NCBI RefSeq assembly: GCF_040183065.1
Contig: NC_091132.1
Coordinates: 160,663,602 to 160,727,601 of the forward strand
Direction: 5' to 3'
Origin: Periplaneta americana
Lineage: Eukaryota > Arthropoda > Insecta > Blattodea > Blattidae
Length of the DNA stretch: 64,000 nucleotides
A program made the position numbers and the translations under genes. The notes beneath the pieces were generated by a model. It was not told the DNA's origin, ran no database searches, and saw nothing but the letters and a program-made list of their open reading frames with translations. Numbering within the stretch: the first letter of the stretch is position 1; the number at the start of each line of letters is the position of its first letter. Positions 33,775-48,900 of this stretch are shown here, piece by piece.

Positions 33775-36700
33775 GTAAATTGAATCATTAGTTGTAACTG
33801 CTGTGTGTGACGTTGTTACGTGTTTAACATTGTTGAATAAGACATGAAGTTTTATGAAAATATCTCTCAGTTTATAATCATTAGTCTTTCATTATAGTCT
33901 ATGAAATTTAAAATCTACAGTTGTGTGTGATGTTTGCTTTCATATCACATGTTATATGCTTCTCTTATACTCTTTGATAGTATTTTAAATGCTGATGATG
34001 GCCGCTGGTGTAAATATACTTTTAAAATACCCTTCAATCAAATTGCTTTTCATAAATCCTCTCATTTGTTCAAATTCCTTTACCAAATACACAATTTAAA
34101 TTTTATAGTCAACCAGGGAAAACTGTCCATCACATACCGGTACTTGGAATTGAGGGACTGTAAAGGTAAGTGTTCACTACATCATATCGCCCTCGGACGA
34201 ATTGCACACAACGGATATTTTAAGTAGAGTGCGTTCATTGTAACGGCTCTACTTCATCACCTCACCGGATTCCTTATCAGCCCTTTAAAACTTTTGACGT
34301 ACGATATTGACATTGCTGAAAACAAAGGAGTTTTGAGGTTAGGTCTATTATCCATGAGTATTAGCAAATAAGAATTTGTAATTGTTTCATGCTTCTTAAT
34401 TGAAGAGGAAGAAACAAAAGAGATATTGGTTACATAATATATATGTAAGAAACGACTTGATTACTGTAATGGAATGCCTCAAATTATATAATTCTTTGTA
34501 GTTTTCTACAAGCGAAATAACTTTTCCGTCTGCCATTTTGGCGCGGCACTGAACATGGCACAACATAATAGTACAGTTGACCAATTAAAATTGATTTGTT
34601 AAAGAAGGCCATGATCGCACGCATCGGAAAGTTTTCTCAACCGAGAAACGCGGACGGATTTGCCGAGAGCCGATGCGTGCGATACGATATAGTGAACGCG
34701 GTTACATAACAATTACAGTAAATATTGTCATTTTCCGATTCGTACAATGAGTACGATACGATGTAGTGAATGCTTACCTTAATATAATATTCCAACTACG
34801 GAATTAGAAGATCATTTGCACAACCTCTACTAAATTAGGAACGACTGCGTTAGAAATAACTATCCTAATGCACTATTGGATTTCGACAGGCTCATACTTG
34901 ATGATTCCTGTCTTCTCATCATCAAAAGTGGAAGTCTTACTGGCTATTTGTAGAATTCCTGTTGACACATCTCCAAGTTGCGACCATGTCTTAAGGAAAG
35001 TCATTAAAATCTTTGTCGTGGATGACCTAGCACTGAATTATTCTGTAAAATAATCATATTGAACTAGTATAGTTAGGATACCAGTGTCAGTAAAATTACT
35101 TTTTTCTTCTTCCAGCTGGTGTGTTGTTTTTATATTTCAGTGTTTATGAGCTCTATTCTAGACACGTAATGACGATATATTCCTCACTTCTAGAAGTAAA
35201 CATTTCCATTTTTGTGTCAATTATTTTCTTTATGCTGTATTTCACATTGTGTTAATTAACAGTCAACCTGCAGTATGAAGACCAGATTGCAGAATGTAGC
35301 ACTTTGAATCACGTTCTTACAAGCTGTTATGTGTTACAAATGCATTGTATGTCTATCTTCTGCAGGAAGGGAATTTATTGGATCTCCACGTGGCTGGAAT
35401 AAAGACGGAAAGGGTGGACCACAGCTATGATCTCACATCAGATATTAAAATCGAGGAAACTGCGATGCCAACAAATTTTGTTATGACAAAGTGTAAAACT
35501 GAGGTATGTTAATCCCATAGAATTTGTTGTATGTATTTATTCACACTGCAATGGGTATATACCCGGTGGCAATGGTAATTAATTACACTCAATAATGACA
35601 CTAATAAACTTATTAATTAAAAATACAATTAATAATAATATAATAATAATAATAATAATAATAACAACAGGGAATATAAATTAAATTAAATGATCACTTA
35701 AAATAACATTTGAAATATTCTAATTTGTATCTTAAAACTAAGATCGAACTAAAACCCACGAGTATGATATGTTCATATCTGCACAAGTACCTTTCAACAT
35801 TACACTCATTTCGCTGTCAACTCACTCACTGCACTGGAACTACGACACATTTCACTGATTCTATCCTGATTTCACTAATACTTCAAAAACATTTCACTGT
35901 TCAAATACTATGCACTGCCACTATAAACTATAAAGCTTCACTGACAGGAACACGTTTCACTTACACAGCACACTTCACTGACACGACATACTTCTTCACT
36001 TGCACAACACACTTCACTGACACAACATAATTCTTCACTGATACAACACTTCAATAACAACATATCATTTACACCCTTTAAATACTATGTATAATTACCG
36101 TTTATTAGTAAGGTCCTTAAGCCTATTTTTAAATGCATTTTTGGTTGTTGGTAAAGCCTTTAGTAAGTTTGCAGGTAAAGCATTCCAGTCCCTGATAGTA
36201 CGATTGAGAAAAGAAAACTTTCCAGTGTCCGTCCTCTGCCTTCTTTCCCTCAATTTATATGAGTGGTCGTTCCTTGAAGAGTAATTTGGCTGCTGCAACC
36301 TATTTTTTATTTCTCTCCAGGTGGGCTCACCTCTGTATGTTTTGAACAGTGCGCATAATCGAATTCTCGTTCTCCTGTCCGTGAGTGTGTCCCATTTTAA
36401 TGGTGAATTTTTCCGACAACACTTAAGAGCCCGTTTTTGAATCTTTTCCAGTGTCTTAATATGTTCTAGTGTGTAAGGATCCCAACATGCAGCACCATAT
36501 TCCATTACTGGACGTACTAGTGATTTATATGCAATCTCTTTGGATTTATCAGAACCTTTTCTCAGTACCCTCATCACAAAGTGTAATGCTCTCCATGCTT
36601 TTCCCGCTGTGTCTGTAACGTGTTCCCCCCAGCCGATATCCTGTCCTTTCTCTATTAATCTGTTAGTTTTGCACACACACACACACACATACGCACGCGC

Positions 36701-39700
36701 ACGCACGCACACTCACTCACTCACTCTCTCTTCCCCTCCTCCTCTCACCCTCTGTGTCCTCCCTCACTCTCTCTCTTGCCCCACCTCCTGCAGAATCACA
36801 CGTAGTTGCTCCAGTGTGAATTGCACATGCTGCATTCCCTATCTTCCATTGTAGACCACGAATCTATTCGGCTGCTAGACAGATACGTTATGTCAACTCT
36901 TCAAAGGTGTTCACCTTCACTTTATACAAAATGTTTTTAAATCTAGCCCACAAACAATATCCTAATTGAATCAACATCGAAAGATCTAAACGGCATATTC
37001 TTGCAAGTTGAGAGGGCGCGAAGACATTCTTTTCCCCCTCCCTATTCCCCAGATACTGTTAGCGACCGAGCAGTAGCTGTTACTTCTTATACCTGCACCC
37101 CCTACGCTGTACACTGAACAAAATAAAATATTTAATAAAGTACACTAGGGGATATAAAATGCAGCCATACAGATGTTTAACAATGACTTGTTTCAGTATA
37201 TTTTAGTGTCATTGTTATAATATTTTCAACTGGCTACTAATAAAATTAACAAATGTTGGTTTGAATGTTGGGGAGCGACACAGTGCAGATTGTCCCAGTG
37301 TGTATGTCGCAGTGTAGCAACTAGCGGTGGAGAAAACATTTATCTTTTGCCCTGAGTGGTTTGAGATTTATTTCGTCCTTACACTTTACTTCGTAGTGTT
37401 TTGTGAATATCGGTATAGGAAATAGTGTACATAGTGTAGTGTTAATTTCTTATATAAGTACATAGTTTTTTTATTTAGGCTGAGGACCGTATTTTATCGT
37501 AGTTTGTAAATTATTTAACGAACATTATGGCTTCCAGCAGTGTTATAAAACATAAAAAAGGTAAACCAATGCGAAGTGGTCAGAAGAGATGTGTGTTGAA
37601 TTTATTTCAAACGTTACGTGCTGAAAATCCAACTTACAGTTTAGAAAAGGTGGCTGAGATGACTGGAGTGGGAAAAGCAAGTGTTTATCGCATCAGAAGA
37701 GAGGCGGAGATGAATGACAATGAATTAAAGAGTCTGGTGAAATTTTGCAAAACTGTTCCACTATTAGAAAAATACGACGAATTCACAAAATCAGCAATAA
37801 GATCTAAAGTTCACCAATTCTTTTTTCGTCAAGAACTGCCAACTTTAGACAAAATATTAGCTGCGGTGAACGGTGATGAAGATAATAGTGATAACAACCT
37901 ACCAAAATTCTCGAGGTATGTTAATTTAAATTAATTCTTGATTTCAGCACAAAACAAATTATGAAAGTCTATAAAAATATTTCTGTATTATAATGTTATT
38001 ATTCATAATTCCACTTAAATTCACTGCATAGTACTATAATTTGTGTAGCTGAACGTAGAAATGCATTACTACTGGTTCAGTAGACCTATGCTTATTAAGA
38101 TCGAAATACTTAAATTTAATATGTCAGTTGTACGCCTGTTTTAGTATTTATTTCTTCTTACGTTACAAGTAACTGTCGTATATTGAACTCATTAAATATT
38201 TTAATATGCAAATTATTGATATAGATAGCAATAAAAATAGAACTGATTTCTTGGTATAGACTTTCGAAATATAGATTTTGAATCTTTGTGTTGTACGTCA
38301 ATTAGTCGAACGTTTTTACGACGGACTGTAGCACCTTCCCCTTCACTGGCGGTAGAGAGTGTGAGTAGAGGGGAAAGCCTCTCAACCAAACTGAAATGGG
38401 GAGTAGATGGCCAAGCAGAGGGACCACCACGCCCTACCCAACGTCCTGGGAACCTATCGTTTGTACAATGGACTATTTCCCCTGAAAAGTGAGACAGCTG
38501 ACCATCATCCTCGACATACGTTATTCCTCGCATTTGGTAAGGTATTTCTTACAATAATGGAGAAATATCTTTGGCAAAAAGTGCAAGTACCTTTATCCCA
38601 TAAGACTACCCACGAAAATGAATGGCTCAAGTAAATTATTATTCACCAAGCCACACTGCCAAGTCAATTTGGATTGGAGACTAAATAAAACGAATTTTGA
38701 CTTCTACAGTATAAGGCTAATTGAGTTTAATTTCTTTTATTAACTCTGTCTGTTTAATAAACTAAAGCCTATATCTTTATTTTCACCTAAGTACCTCTGT
38801 TTAAAAAGAATATTTCGTTACAAAATTCGTTAAATAAGATGGAATTCAACATTTAAATTATCGTATCTGTCAGGATTTTAGTGTAAAAATTCTTATGAAA
38901 TATGATTGTAAAAGCTTAAAAAAAGTCTTTAGTTAATATTTACTAACTGATTTGAATGTAATTATTACATATACAGTGAAACCCCGATAATACACGCCCA
39001 TTTGTTACACTATCCCGCACTATACGCTCTTTTCGTGCGATCCCTTGACATCTCTATATAAAAGCATGCAAAATCCATCACTTAATGCGCTCATCATCCC
39101 ATTTAATACATCTTTCATCTGTTGAAGATTGTAAAATATCGTTCTTTAAAGGATACTGAGAAAATTTTCTTGGACTTCTACATTTACAACTAGTGCCCGC
39201 ATGATCAATAATTTATAGGAGTCTTTATTTGGTGAATACAATAGAATGGAATGCGACCCTTGAGTACCTACAAGACTACTATTTTCAGAGCCTATCCTTC
39301 TTGCTGGCAGTTTTAAATCGCATTGTCAGTGAAGACTTGACAAAGTGGAAGGGGAAGCGGTAGACAGTCCAAATCCTTCTTGCAACAAACCCCTTGCAGC
39401 AGTGTCTGTGATTCGTAGATTCATTAATGTTTACAGTAGTCAAATTACTGATGTGACTTCCGATTTAAATAGCGTAAAAAGTGCAGTTGTTCATAGTACT
39501 GAATCAAGTGTAAAACAGAAAACAATTTTTGACATTTTCAATAAAAAGGTCGACCTGGTTGGCAAGTTGGTATAGCGCTGGCCTTCTATGCCTAGGGATG
39601 CGGGTACGATCCCGGGCCAGGTCGATGGCATTTAAGTGTGCTTAAATGCGACAGGCTCATGTCAGTAGATTTACTGGCATGTAAAAGAACTCCTGTGGGA

Positions 39701-42700
39701 CAATATTCCGGCACATCCGGCGACGCTGATATAACCTCTGCAGTTGCGAGCGTCGTTAAATAAAACATATTAAAATCAATAAAAAGGGCACAGTGTATTC
39801 ATTCTGAAATTTTCTGAAAGTAAAGAGAATAAAATAACTTTAATCGTGAATAATTACACTATTTATTCCTTAAATTTCTTCATAAATGTTTATGCTGATT
39901 CATACCTTTGTGTTAAAATTTTAAAATGTATAAAAATGTCACTCTCTCGTTAATACGCTATTCTGTTTAATACGCTATTTTTATTAGGTCCCTTGAGAGC
40001 GTCTTATCGAGATTTCACTCTTATTTTTTATGATTCATTTCAAAATATTTAGATATCAATATGAAGTAACAACACAAAAAATCTAAAAGCATGCCTATTA
40101 AGTGCACTGAAGTATTCCTAATAACTTCATAATGGCTTGATGGGAATTTAAGCACTTACAAAACATTGTGCAGCAGCAGTGTAGTGCAGAACTGTTGACC
40201 ATGTGCTGGGCAGTTTGTCAGTGATATGCTGTAGCTTTGGCTCGGGAATGCGAGTTTGCTTTCAGCATATAAAACCAACAATAAATTAAATAATACTATC
40301 AACAATCAGTTACGCCACACCGATACAATTAACATGAAAGGAGTATACATGTTAAAGTGCAAAACCTGTAATGCCAAATATATTGGGCAAACAAAACGGA
40401 ATTTTAAAACAAGATACAAAGAGCACATCTCCGATTTTAAACACAATAGAACAAAATCTAAATATGCATCCCATCTCATTCAATATGGACATGAACTTGG
40501 ATCAATAAGTGATACCCTAACAATAATCAAAACATATAAAGATAATACACGAATAAACACGGCAGAAGAATATTATATTTCGAAATATTATAAAAAAGAT
40601 AAATCATTGATTAATGAAAATTTACCCAATTTACAAAACACACTATACAGCATGTGATGCGGTGTATTCATGCGCGCACTATTTGCTTCTTACGTAAACT
40701 ATGTCAAACACAGGTACACAGTCTCCACTTAGCCAGTACACGACCAACATCCACAGAAAACACTTCCACAACTAGTGAGTATTGTTCAATGTATGTAGTT
40801 AATATAATTAAATATTTCCGACTTGCTCTAGCAAAGTTAGAATTTATTACCGACATTTACATTTTATTTAGTGTACTTCGTAGCCATCCCATTTTTTCAA
40901 CATTAATTGAAACCGGACTTTCAATCAAATTTATATAACAAATTGCACCATTTGTTTTAACTAAGCTAATATTAATTTTCAACACTTAATTTCTTTCAGC
41001 GATTTCAGACTTTCGATTCACACCATGTTAAATAAACTTCTACAACATCACTACTACATTGAATAATTATCCGTAAGTTTCATTTAATACATTACAATTA
41101 TTAAAATCAAATCCATCAGTTTCAAAATTAGATTAACTACCTACGACTTTGATTATTTTTCAGTGTAACATGAACAACAACAGAACATACCCCATCATCT
41201 GATTAATTATAAACAGTTTAAACCGAACATATTGGCATAAACAATAACACCAAGATCTACAAAATATATGCAGTTATAACAGGCCAGAATTTTATACTAT
41301 GATATGGAAAAGTGAATACCTTGTAACAAAATATTGTAATTTGCAAATCCTCACATGCATAGTAAAGCATTAAATAGAGTTAGCTCATCATATTTTATCT
41401 TACTTTTAGCCTCATATCATTACATCGTTCATATTATCGTTCACATGAGATGATTTGCAAAGAATATACCCATGATAATATAAGTATATTTTAAGTTGGG
41501 GTATCCACAATTCAACATTATAAAACTAATTCATATAATTTTTTAATAGGTTTTACCTTCATATGACAGTAAACATGTATTGTATGTGAATTGTGTAGAT
41601 AACATTGAGAGTATTGATATTGTAAAATGACAGAGTGTATCTGATGTTGTTGACATGGTCAACGAAAATGTTCATACATCACACAATTTATTATGTAAAG
41701 GTTAACACCTAACAAAATATATAATGTAGTAAAGTCAACGACTGAAAAATTAAATTTCTAACTTTAAAATTAAGATTATTCTAATAATTTTCACACCTCT
41801 GTAGTACATTATGCAATGAGCCTATAATGGTAGTAATTAAGACGTGAGTATGTTTGTTTATGAAAAGAGCGCAAGCGAGTTTAATAATTTTCATACGAGC
41901 GTCTTAATTACCATTATATGCAAGTTTCATATGACATTTTATGCTCGACCATATTTCTAACTTGAAATTATTCGTAAGTATTCATGTTATGGTTATATAG
42001 GAGCGGAACTGACCTTCTAAATTGTGAGATGCGCGCAGACGCGAAAGTATTGATTTTTTCCGAGGAACGAATGTTATTGACCTTGATATAATCTAGAGAA
42101 TAACATGAACATTAATCTTGATATAACCTGGAAATTGATTTCGAATTATAAAACGAGATGACAAATTGAATTTATTTGAATATTATTTACAATTAACGCT
42201 AATTATTATAGTAACAGAACATAACCTTCTGCGACAGTATTGGATTTCCAGCCTCCGTGACGTTTCGCTAGTTGTCTTTCGATTGAATATCCGAGAATAA
42301 TCGATACTTGCGCTTTTATAATGCTACAATGGTGATTTCTGATTGGCTGAACAACTGAACTATAAAGAATAGGTGTACTGTAATGGGGTGCATTAAAGGG
42401 CTACTACCAGGTGTATATTTACTACATTTCGGCATGGTCGAGCATAATGAATTTACGAATTTACTCTAAATGTGGAGCTGTGCCACCTTTCTGTGCTATT
42501 CCGTCTTTATGTTTCAGGAGGAGTTATGTCACCTGGACACAATAAAGGACGAGCTGAAAGTGGAAGTTACGGCAGAGGAGAATGAGATTTTGACCGATAG
42601 GTGAGTGTGGAGTGAGAGTTTTCACACTCTTGTTTCTTTTATTGCTTCATTATCATAATAGAACGTTAATTTTAAAACGTCCTGACATGAGATGGCTTGG

Positions 42701-43731
42701 CCGTACACTAAGAAATAGTATGAAAGAAAGCCAAGTACGATTTACAAATGGGAAGCACCAGGACGACACAATTTTTTTTATTGGGTTATTTTACGACGCT
42801 ATACAACATCTAGGTTATTTAGCGTCTGAATGAAATGAAGGTGATAATGCCGGTGAAATGATCCGAGGTCCAGTACCGAAAGTTGCCCAGCATTTGCTCG
42901 TATTGGGTTGAGGGAAAGCCCCGGAAAAAACCTCAACCAGATAACTTGCCCCGACCGGGATTCGAACCCGGGCCACCTGGTTTCGCGGCCAGACGCGCTG
43001 GCCGTTACTCCACAGGTGTGGACAGGACGACGCAAAACTGACAGATCACGGAAATCGTAGAAGGAGAAAGACTCTATGAAGGCAATGCGGGTATACAGTT
43101 ATATACTAGGGCATTTGATAAGTAATGGCAACAATGCTGTAAATGAGTGCTCCTAGCGGTGACCATTGAAATCTTGTACAGAGCGATTATTTAGTCCTGA
43201 CAGCTCAACGACGCGAAAGAGGGCAAGTAATAGGAGTAGTAGGAAGAGCTCCGGAGTAGAGAGATAAGGGCGAGCGGTCTGTAAAGGAATGCTGTACAGC
43301 TTAATTGTACTAGAAACACACTGCTTAACTGCATGCGTGACATCCGATTGCTACGAAGGCAAGCGAGTGACTAACCCAAACACCCCTTGGGATAACTAAA
43401 TGGATTCGCCTGACCCAGGTGCACATCCCTGGCGACTGTCAGGACTAAATAATCGTACTGTACTACGTAATACAGCTGCCATGGTTTCATAAATTTGCAA
43501 TATTCATAGTCTCCAAGTAGCCATATTTTATAAATACTGTGGCTGTTTCTGATTTGTAGTAAGCAATACAGCCCTAAAGGTATTGGTGCTCCATAAAAAG
43601 CCAAGTTGCGAGAAAAAAACATGCAACTTTGTGCTTTAGGATATTACAAGAAGCCTACAGGCCAACAAGGGTTAGGTATTTTAAATTAAATGAATGTAAA
43701 TGTATTATGTTACTTACAAGAAGGAAGTATT

Positions 43732-43787
<56 letters not shown>

Positions 43788-45883
43788 TTTATTTAACCTG
43801 GAAGGGTTATTTAGTTAGTTATGAGAAAAGGGGAAAGAAGTTGAATGTAGGAATAGTTTTTAAGACTATGGATCGATGAAATTTCTAACTTCTGTATTTT
43901 TACACTAATTATTTTGAAACTTTTACCACACATTTCTCACAATGTGGGCATGCAGTACACAAATGTTCACTTTTCAATTAGTGTAATTAATATTTGTTGT
44001 ATTTTTAATACTCAGTTATGATTGTCCCAATTTTTAAAGTTTACATAATATTTCTTTAAATTTATATTTAAATCATTCTTGATAGATGTATGTAAAATAT
44101 GACATGCGCTTTTAAAATTCCTCCAATTACGTTTTGAGAAAAAAAAAAATTTACTCTTTTAGCTCTTAATTTTTCAGTTTTTAAAATCTTATTACTTTTT
44201 CAACACATAGTGATTTGAATACTTTCAATAGCAGAATTAAACATATTTGTCAATATGGTACTTCACATGCTTTTGTGGACGTCTTTGAAAAATTTCAATT
44301 TGAGATTGAAGAAAAACTTCATTCTTAGAGCATTTTGAATGGTACAAAATGTTGAAAATAGGAAAGTCGACAAAGTGAGTGTCAAAGTACAGCAAGTATA
44401 TGACATATACTATCGTTCTGGTCCCTTTTAAATGCGTCCTGAGGGGCTTTCAGTTGTCACAGAGGCAACATAAGCAGAGATATAGCAAACTGAAATTCTA
44501 TTTTATTTTTAGAGTTGAAAACAAAATTTCCATTTTTAATGGTTTTTTCGTTTTCTTCGCCATCCACAGGCTTAAGTGTAGCTCAAAGTAAGAGAAAGGA
44601 ATTAGGATAAGAAGTGAATAAATTACAATGATGGTTAAGTGAAAGTGAAGGGACATAAAAGACATAGTAAGAACAGGCTACAAGGGTCACAATACATCTG
44701 TGTTTAAAGTTCTAAATGCTGTAAATAAGAGCCTGCTGGCCCGAATACAGAAATGTGAAGTGTCAGCAGGATAGAGTATGTTCAGATATATATATATCAT
44801 ATCATATCATATCATATCATATCATATCATATCATATCATATCATATCATATCATATCATATCATATCATATCATATCATATCATATCATATCATATCAT
44901 ATTTATCCTTGTATTCAACTCACACCACATTGAGTTTAGAATGACTAATTTGTTTATATGACATCATTCTATTTCCGACCAATGAAGTGTAATGAAATTT
45001 TGAATTTCGACCAATCAGAATCAAACATCGCGATAATTTTTGCAGCTAGATTTATCACTATCAATTTATCACATGGTCGTTCTTTTGTTTAGTCGGTGTC
45101 GCCAATTGTGTCCCTGTAAATTGATGAGCATGAATCCATTAAGCTGCAAATACAGGGTTAAACTGTTCTTTCAAGTTTATGCATTCAAGCAATGAATGTA
45201 AGATTGATTGCTAATATTAATTAATGTATTTACGCATTGATGACGAAGTTCAAAACGGTGCACCATGTGGACACAAAATCTTCAGGCATCTTAATTGAAC
45301 GTACGTTAACTTGACCATTTCAATATCCTTCCCAGACTGCATGTATACACGCATGGAAAATTGAACTGTGTAGATGCAGCTTCAGTCCTGTTACACACTA
45401 CAGCAGGAATGAGTTTGTCGATCTATGGAAAATGCTTTCATGTAGCACGGAGTAACGGTCGAAATAAGGCAAGCTGACATATTGTCCCGCGCCCACAGGT
45501 AACTAACCTATGAAATCTGTATTGCGTGAATGAAGTTAAACAATTAAGCCTAATAGAAAATCAATTATATACAAGGTCTTTGATCAAACTGCCTTCCGTA
45601 TGGTGTAATAAAATACAATATTACATAGTTCTTAGTTCTCTGTGTAGTGTGTAATGTAACGATGAAGTACTAAATAAAGTGCGAAATTCTACTTCCACAT
45701 CTTCATCTTCTAATTCCATGTCCATTCTAGGCTATCTGAAAAAAATTACACTACATTCAGAATCGATAACTGCGTTTTCAACAAATATTCATTTAATTAA
45801 TGCATTGATCAGGTTATTTGTAATTATATTATAAAATGGTTAAATTATATTATGATTTCAGCAGATAATGAAAACGTATTTCT

Positions 45884-45947
<64 letters not shown>

Positions 45948-48900
45948 GAGAAAAGTGCAGTACATGTAATTAACAATGTTAAACCTGTATTTCGCTTTTC
46001 GCAATTGGCATTGCTGAATAACATCCAATTACTTTATTGCAGTAATCGATATTCAATCCATCTCAAGTTCACGATATCTGAATAGGTTAAGTGTTCGTAA
46101 ATATACAATTATTAATAATTTGTCAGCGAATTTTAGGGATATATTGTTTATATAATTTTTATTTTATTCACGAAATAGTCCTAATAAATCTCAAACCTCT
46201 CGTGACATTACTACAGGTAAATTTTCGTTTCAGCTTTGTGGATATTGAGAAAACTGTATCAGAATGTGATGGGATGGCTGGTGAAGAAGACACTTTGACA
46301 CAGTGTGGCATTAAACATATAATTTTACTCAGATTAAAAGAGCAACTTCGGAACACTGGCAGTACCTAACGTAGTATTTGTCTACTTGGATAAACCAGTA
46401 TTTGAACCGAGGTTGCCAGCATGGGAAGCCTCCCTTCTAGCCTTTAGTCTAACTGTGGACCAAGATACCACAGCACTAGCGGTTATTATTCGATGTATTT
46501 TCTTACATGCATTTTCATCGTAGTAATCAAAAGTCTAATTTGCATAACTTGCTTCACATTACATTTTTTTAGTTTCGTGAAATTCATGTATTCATGCGGC
46601 CTATAATTGCTTCCTTGTGCCTATACTTTGCTTTAATTTGTTGATCTGAGTTCTAAATTTGAACCTGTCTAATATTCGTAATCGGATATACTACAGTAAT
46701 GCTCAAAAGTATTTTGTAGGATGCCAATTTCGAAACTATGTGGGCATAAAATCATTCAAAATAATTTATCCACTGTTGCAATGAAAAGCATGTATTTCTC
46801 TTACAAGTAACACTAATGTATGCACACTGTGATGAAAACTGATGTAAATAAAAATTTTTTTTCGAATGACAAAACCTCAAAAGTATTTTATAACTTTGAA
46901 ATGAACTGAATATAAATAAATCCTTCTGTTTTAGTGAAAAAGAACTTAGTATTTTGTAGCATAACCTCTTGGTTTGTTGACAACATCGTCTTAGCATAGA
47001 ATCCACTAGACTTTTCAGACGTTCCTTTGGAATGTTCAGCCATTCTTCCCTTAAAATCTTCAAAAATTAATGTTTATTGGAGTACTGGCTGCAACGAACA
47101 CGTCGATCCAACTTCTTCCTGAGATGTTCTATTGGTTTAGGTTGGAGCTTGGAGGCCATTCCAAAATCCTATTTTTTTTAACATATTTTTGACATGGGGT
47201 GATACATGTTTCGAATCGTTGTCCTGTTGAAAAATCCACTGCCGTGGCATGCATCTCCTTCCATGTGGCACCATATGTTATTCCAGGATATTCCGGTACA
47301 TGAAACGATCCATTTTGCCCTCGACTTCAGTCGGATATCCAACACCACTTCTGGAGAAACAACCTCAGACCATGACGCTACCATCACTGTGCTTTATTGT
47401 AGGAACCTGATACCTCTTGTTGTTTCTTTGATTTATAAGAAGAGGTACATACGTAACACCATCAGAGCACAATAGATTAAATTTACTCTCGTCATTCCAT
47501 AGGATGCTAGACCATTCTTGAAAGGTCCTCTTGGAATATGTTTCTGCAAACTTCAGTCTGGCCTTTCGATTTTTTCCAGATATCAGTAGCTTTCGGTTAG
47601 GCCGCCTAGCATGTAAACATGTAAGGCCCGTAACACACTTGCAGAGTTTTCGCCAGCGAGAAATGTGTTGCGAGAAAATTAAAAAATTGATAACATGGAT
47701 TCAGATGGACGTCCACACATTGGAAGAGGTTCTCGCTCGAGGCAAAAACCTCGCGCGAGTTTCTCACTGGAATCGGTAGCTCAGCGAATTTTCTTGACTC
47801 ATTTATCAAAGATGTTTGACATTTGTACTCTTTATGACGATTGAATGTAGAAAAAGATATCACAGGTGACGATGAATTGTACTGTTTTTATTTGAAAATG
47901 AGGAAAGATGGTTGATAATTACAGTCAGAAACTTATCGAACTTGTACGATGTCACCCGTAGGCCTATTTATATGATACACGGGATGAAAACTATAATAAC
48001 ACGAAACTAAAATAAGAAATCTGGAGACAAATATAAGATTACCCTGAAAATAAATAGGCCTTTTTTATTTTGATGAGATTTAATAGTATTAATTAAACAT
48101 TTGAAATAATGTATCTATATGTCTTAACGGTTTACATAATTTTAAACAGAACATAGCAAAGAATCCTCTATCATATCATGAATGGCAAAAAACTGTGGTC
48201 CATTCAACCTGAAATAATGGCTAAACGTATCATCATTCAAATCGAAACCAGTGTCCAAAACTCGCCCTGTGATTTTCAGACATTTCTGGCTTTAATTTTA
48301 GGCCTACTTTTTCTTTCCATTAACAAAGTATGTTCATGTAACTCCATTTCCTTATCATCTGAATACTCAGATTCAACACAGCGTTCGTACGTAATTTGTG
48401 AAGTACGACAATTTATTTATAGGTTATATATTTAAGTACGACAATATACGTAAATACATAACCTATAATATTTTCCACAACGACTGATTACTATAATCAG
48501 AAAAATGCTTTCTACATGAAGCAGTGCATAGATGATCATAGCGAGGTGCGATCTGTGATAACGAGAACTCGCCAAGTGTGTGGAGGAGGCTCTTCGCCTC
48601 TTTCTCGCAACACATTTCTCGCTAGCGAAAACTCTGCAAGTGTGTTACAGGCCTAAACCTTGAGTACTTAGGCGACGTTTTACTGTTTAAATATGTAGAT
48701 TTAATCCATAATTTGTTTCCAAGTCGCTCCATATTGCCATTTCCGACTTCAGTGGGTTAGCAGGAAACTGTTTCTTTACGATTCAATCTACTCTGTTTGA
48801 AGTTTTCCGAGGACGAACTGATCGGGGCTTATTATTTACATTGCCTGTTTTTTTTTATAACGCCGATATATAAGTTGGAATTTTCAAGTTAAAGAAACGA

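Noticed and set aside
44797-44901. CRISPR-like regular repeat
   Set aside because: The repeats are five bases long without spacers. A microsatellite in eukaryotic DNA.
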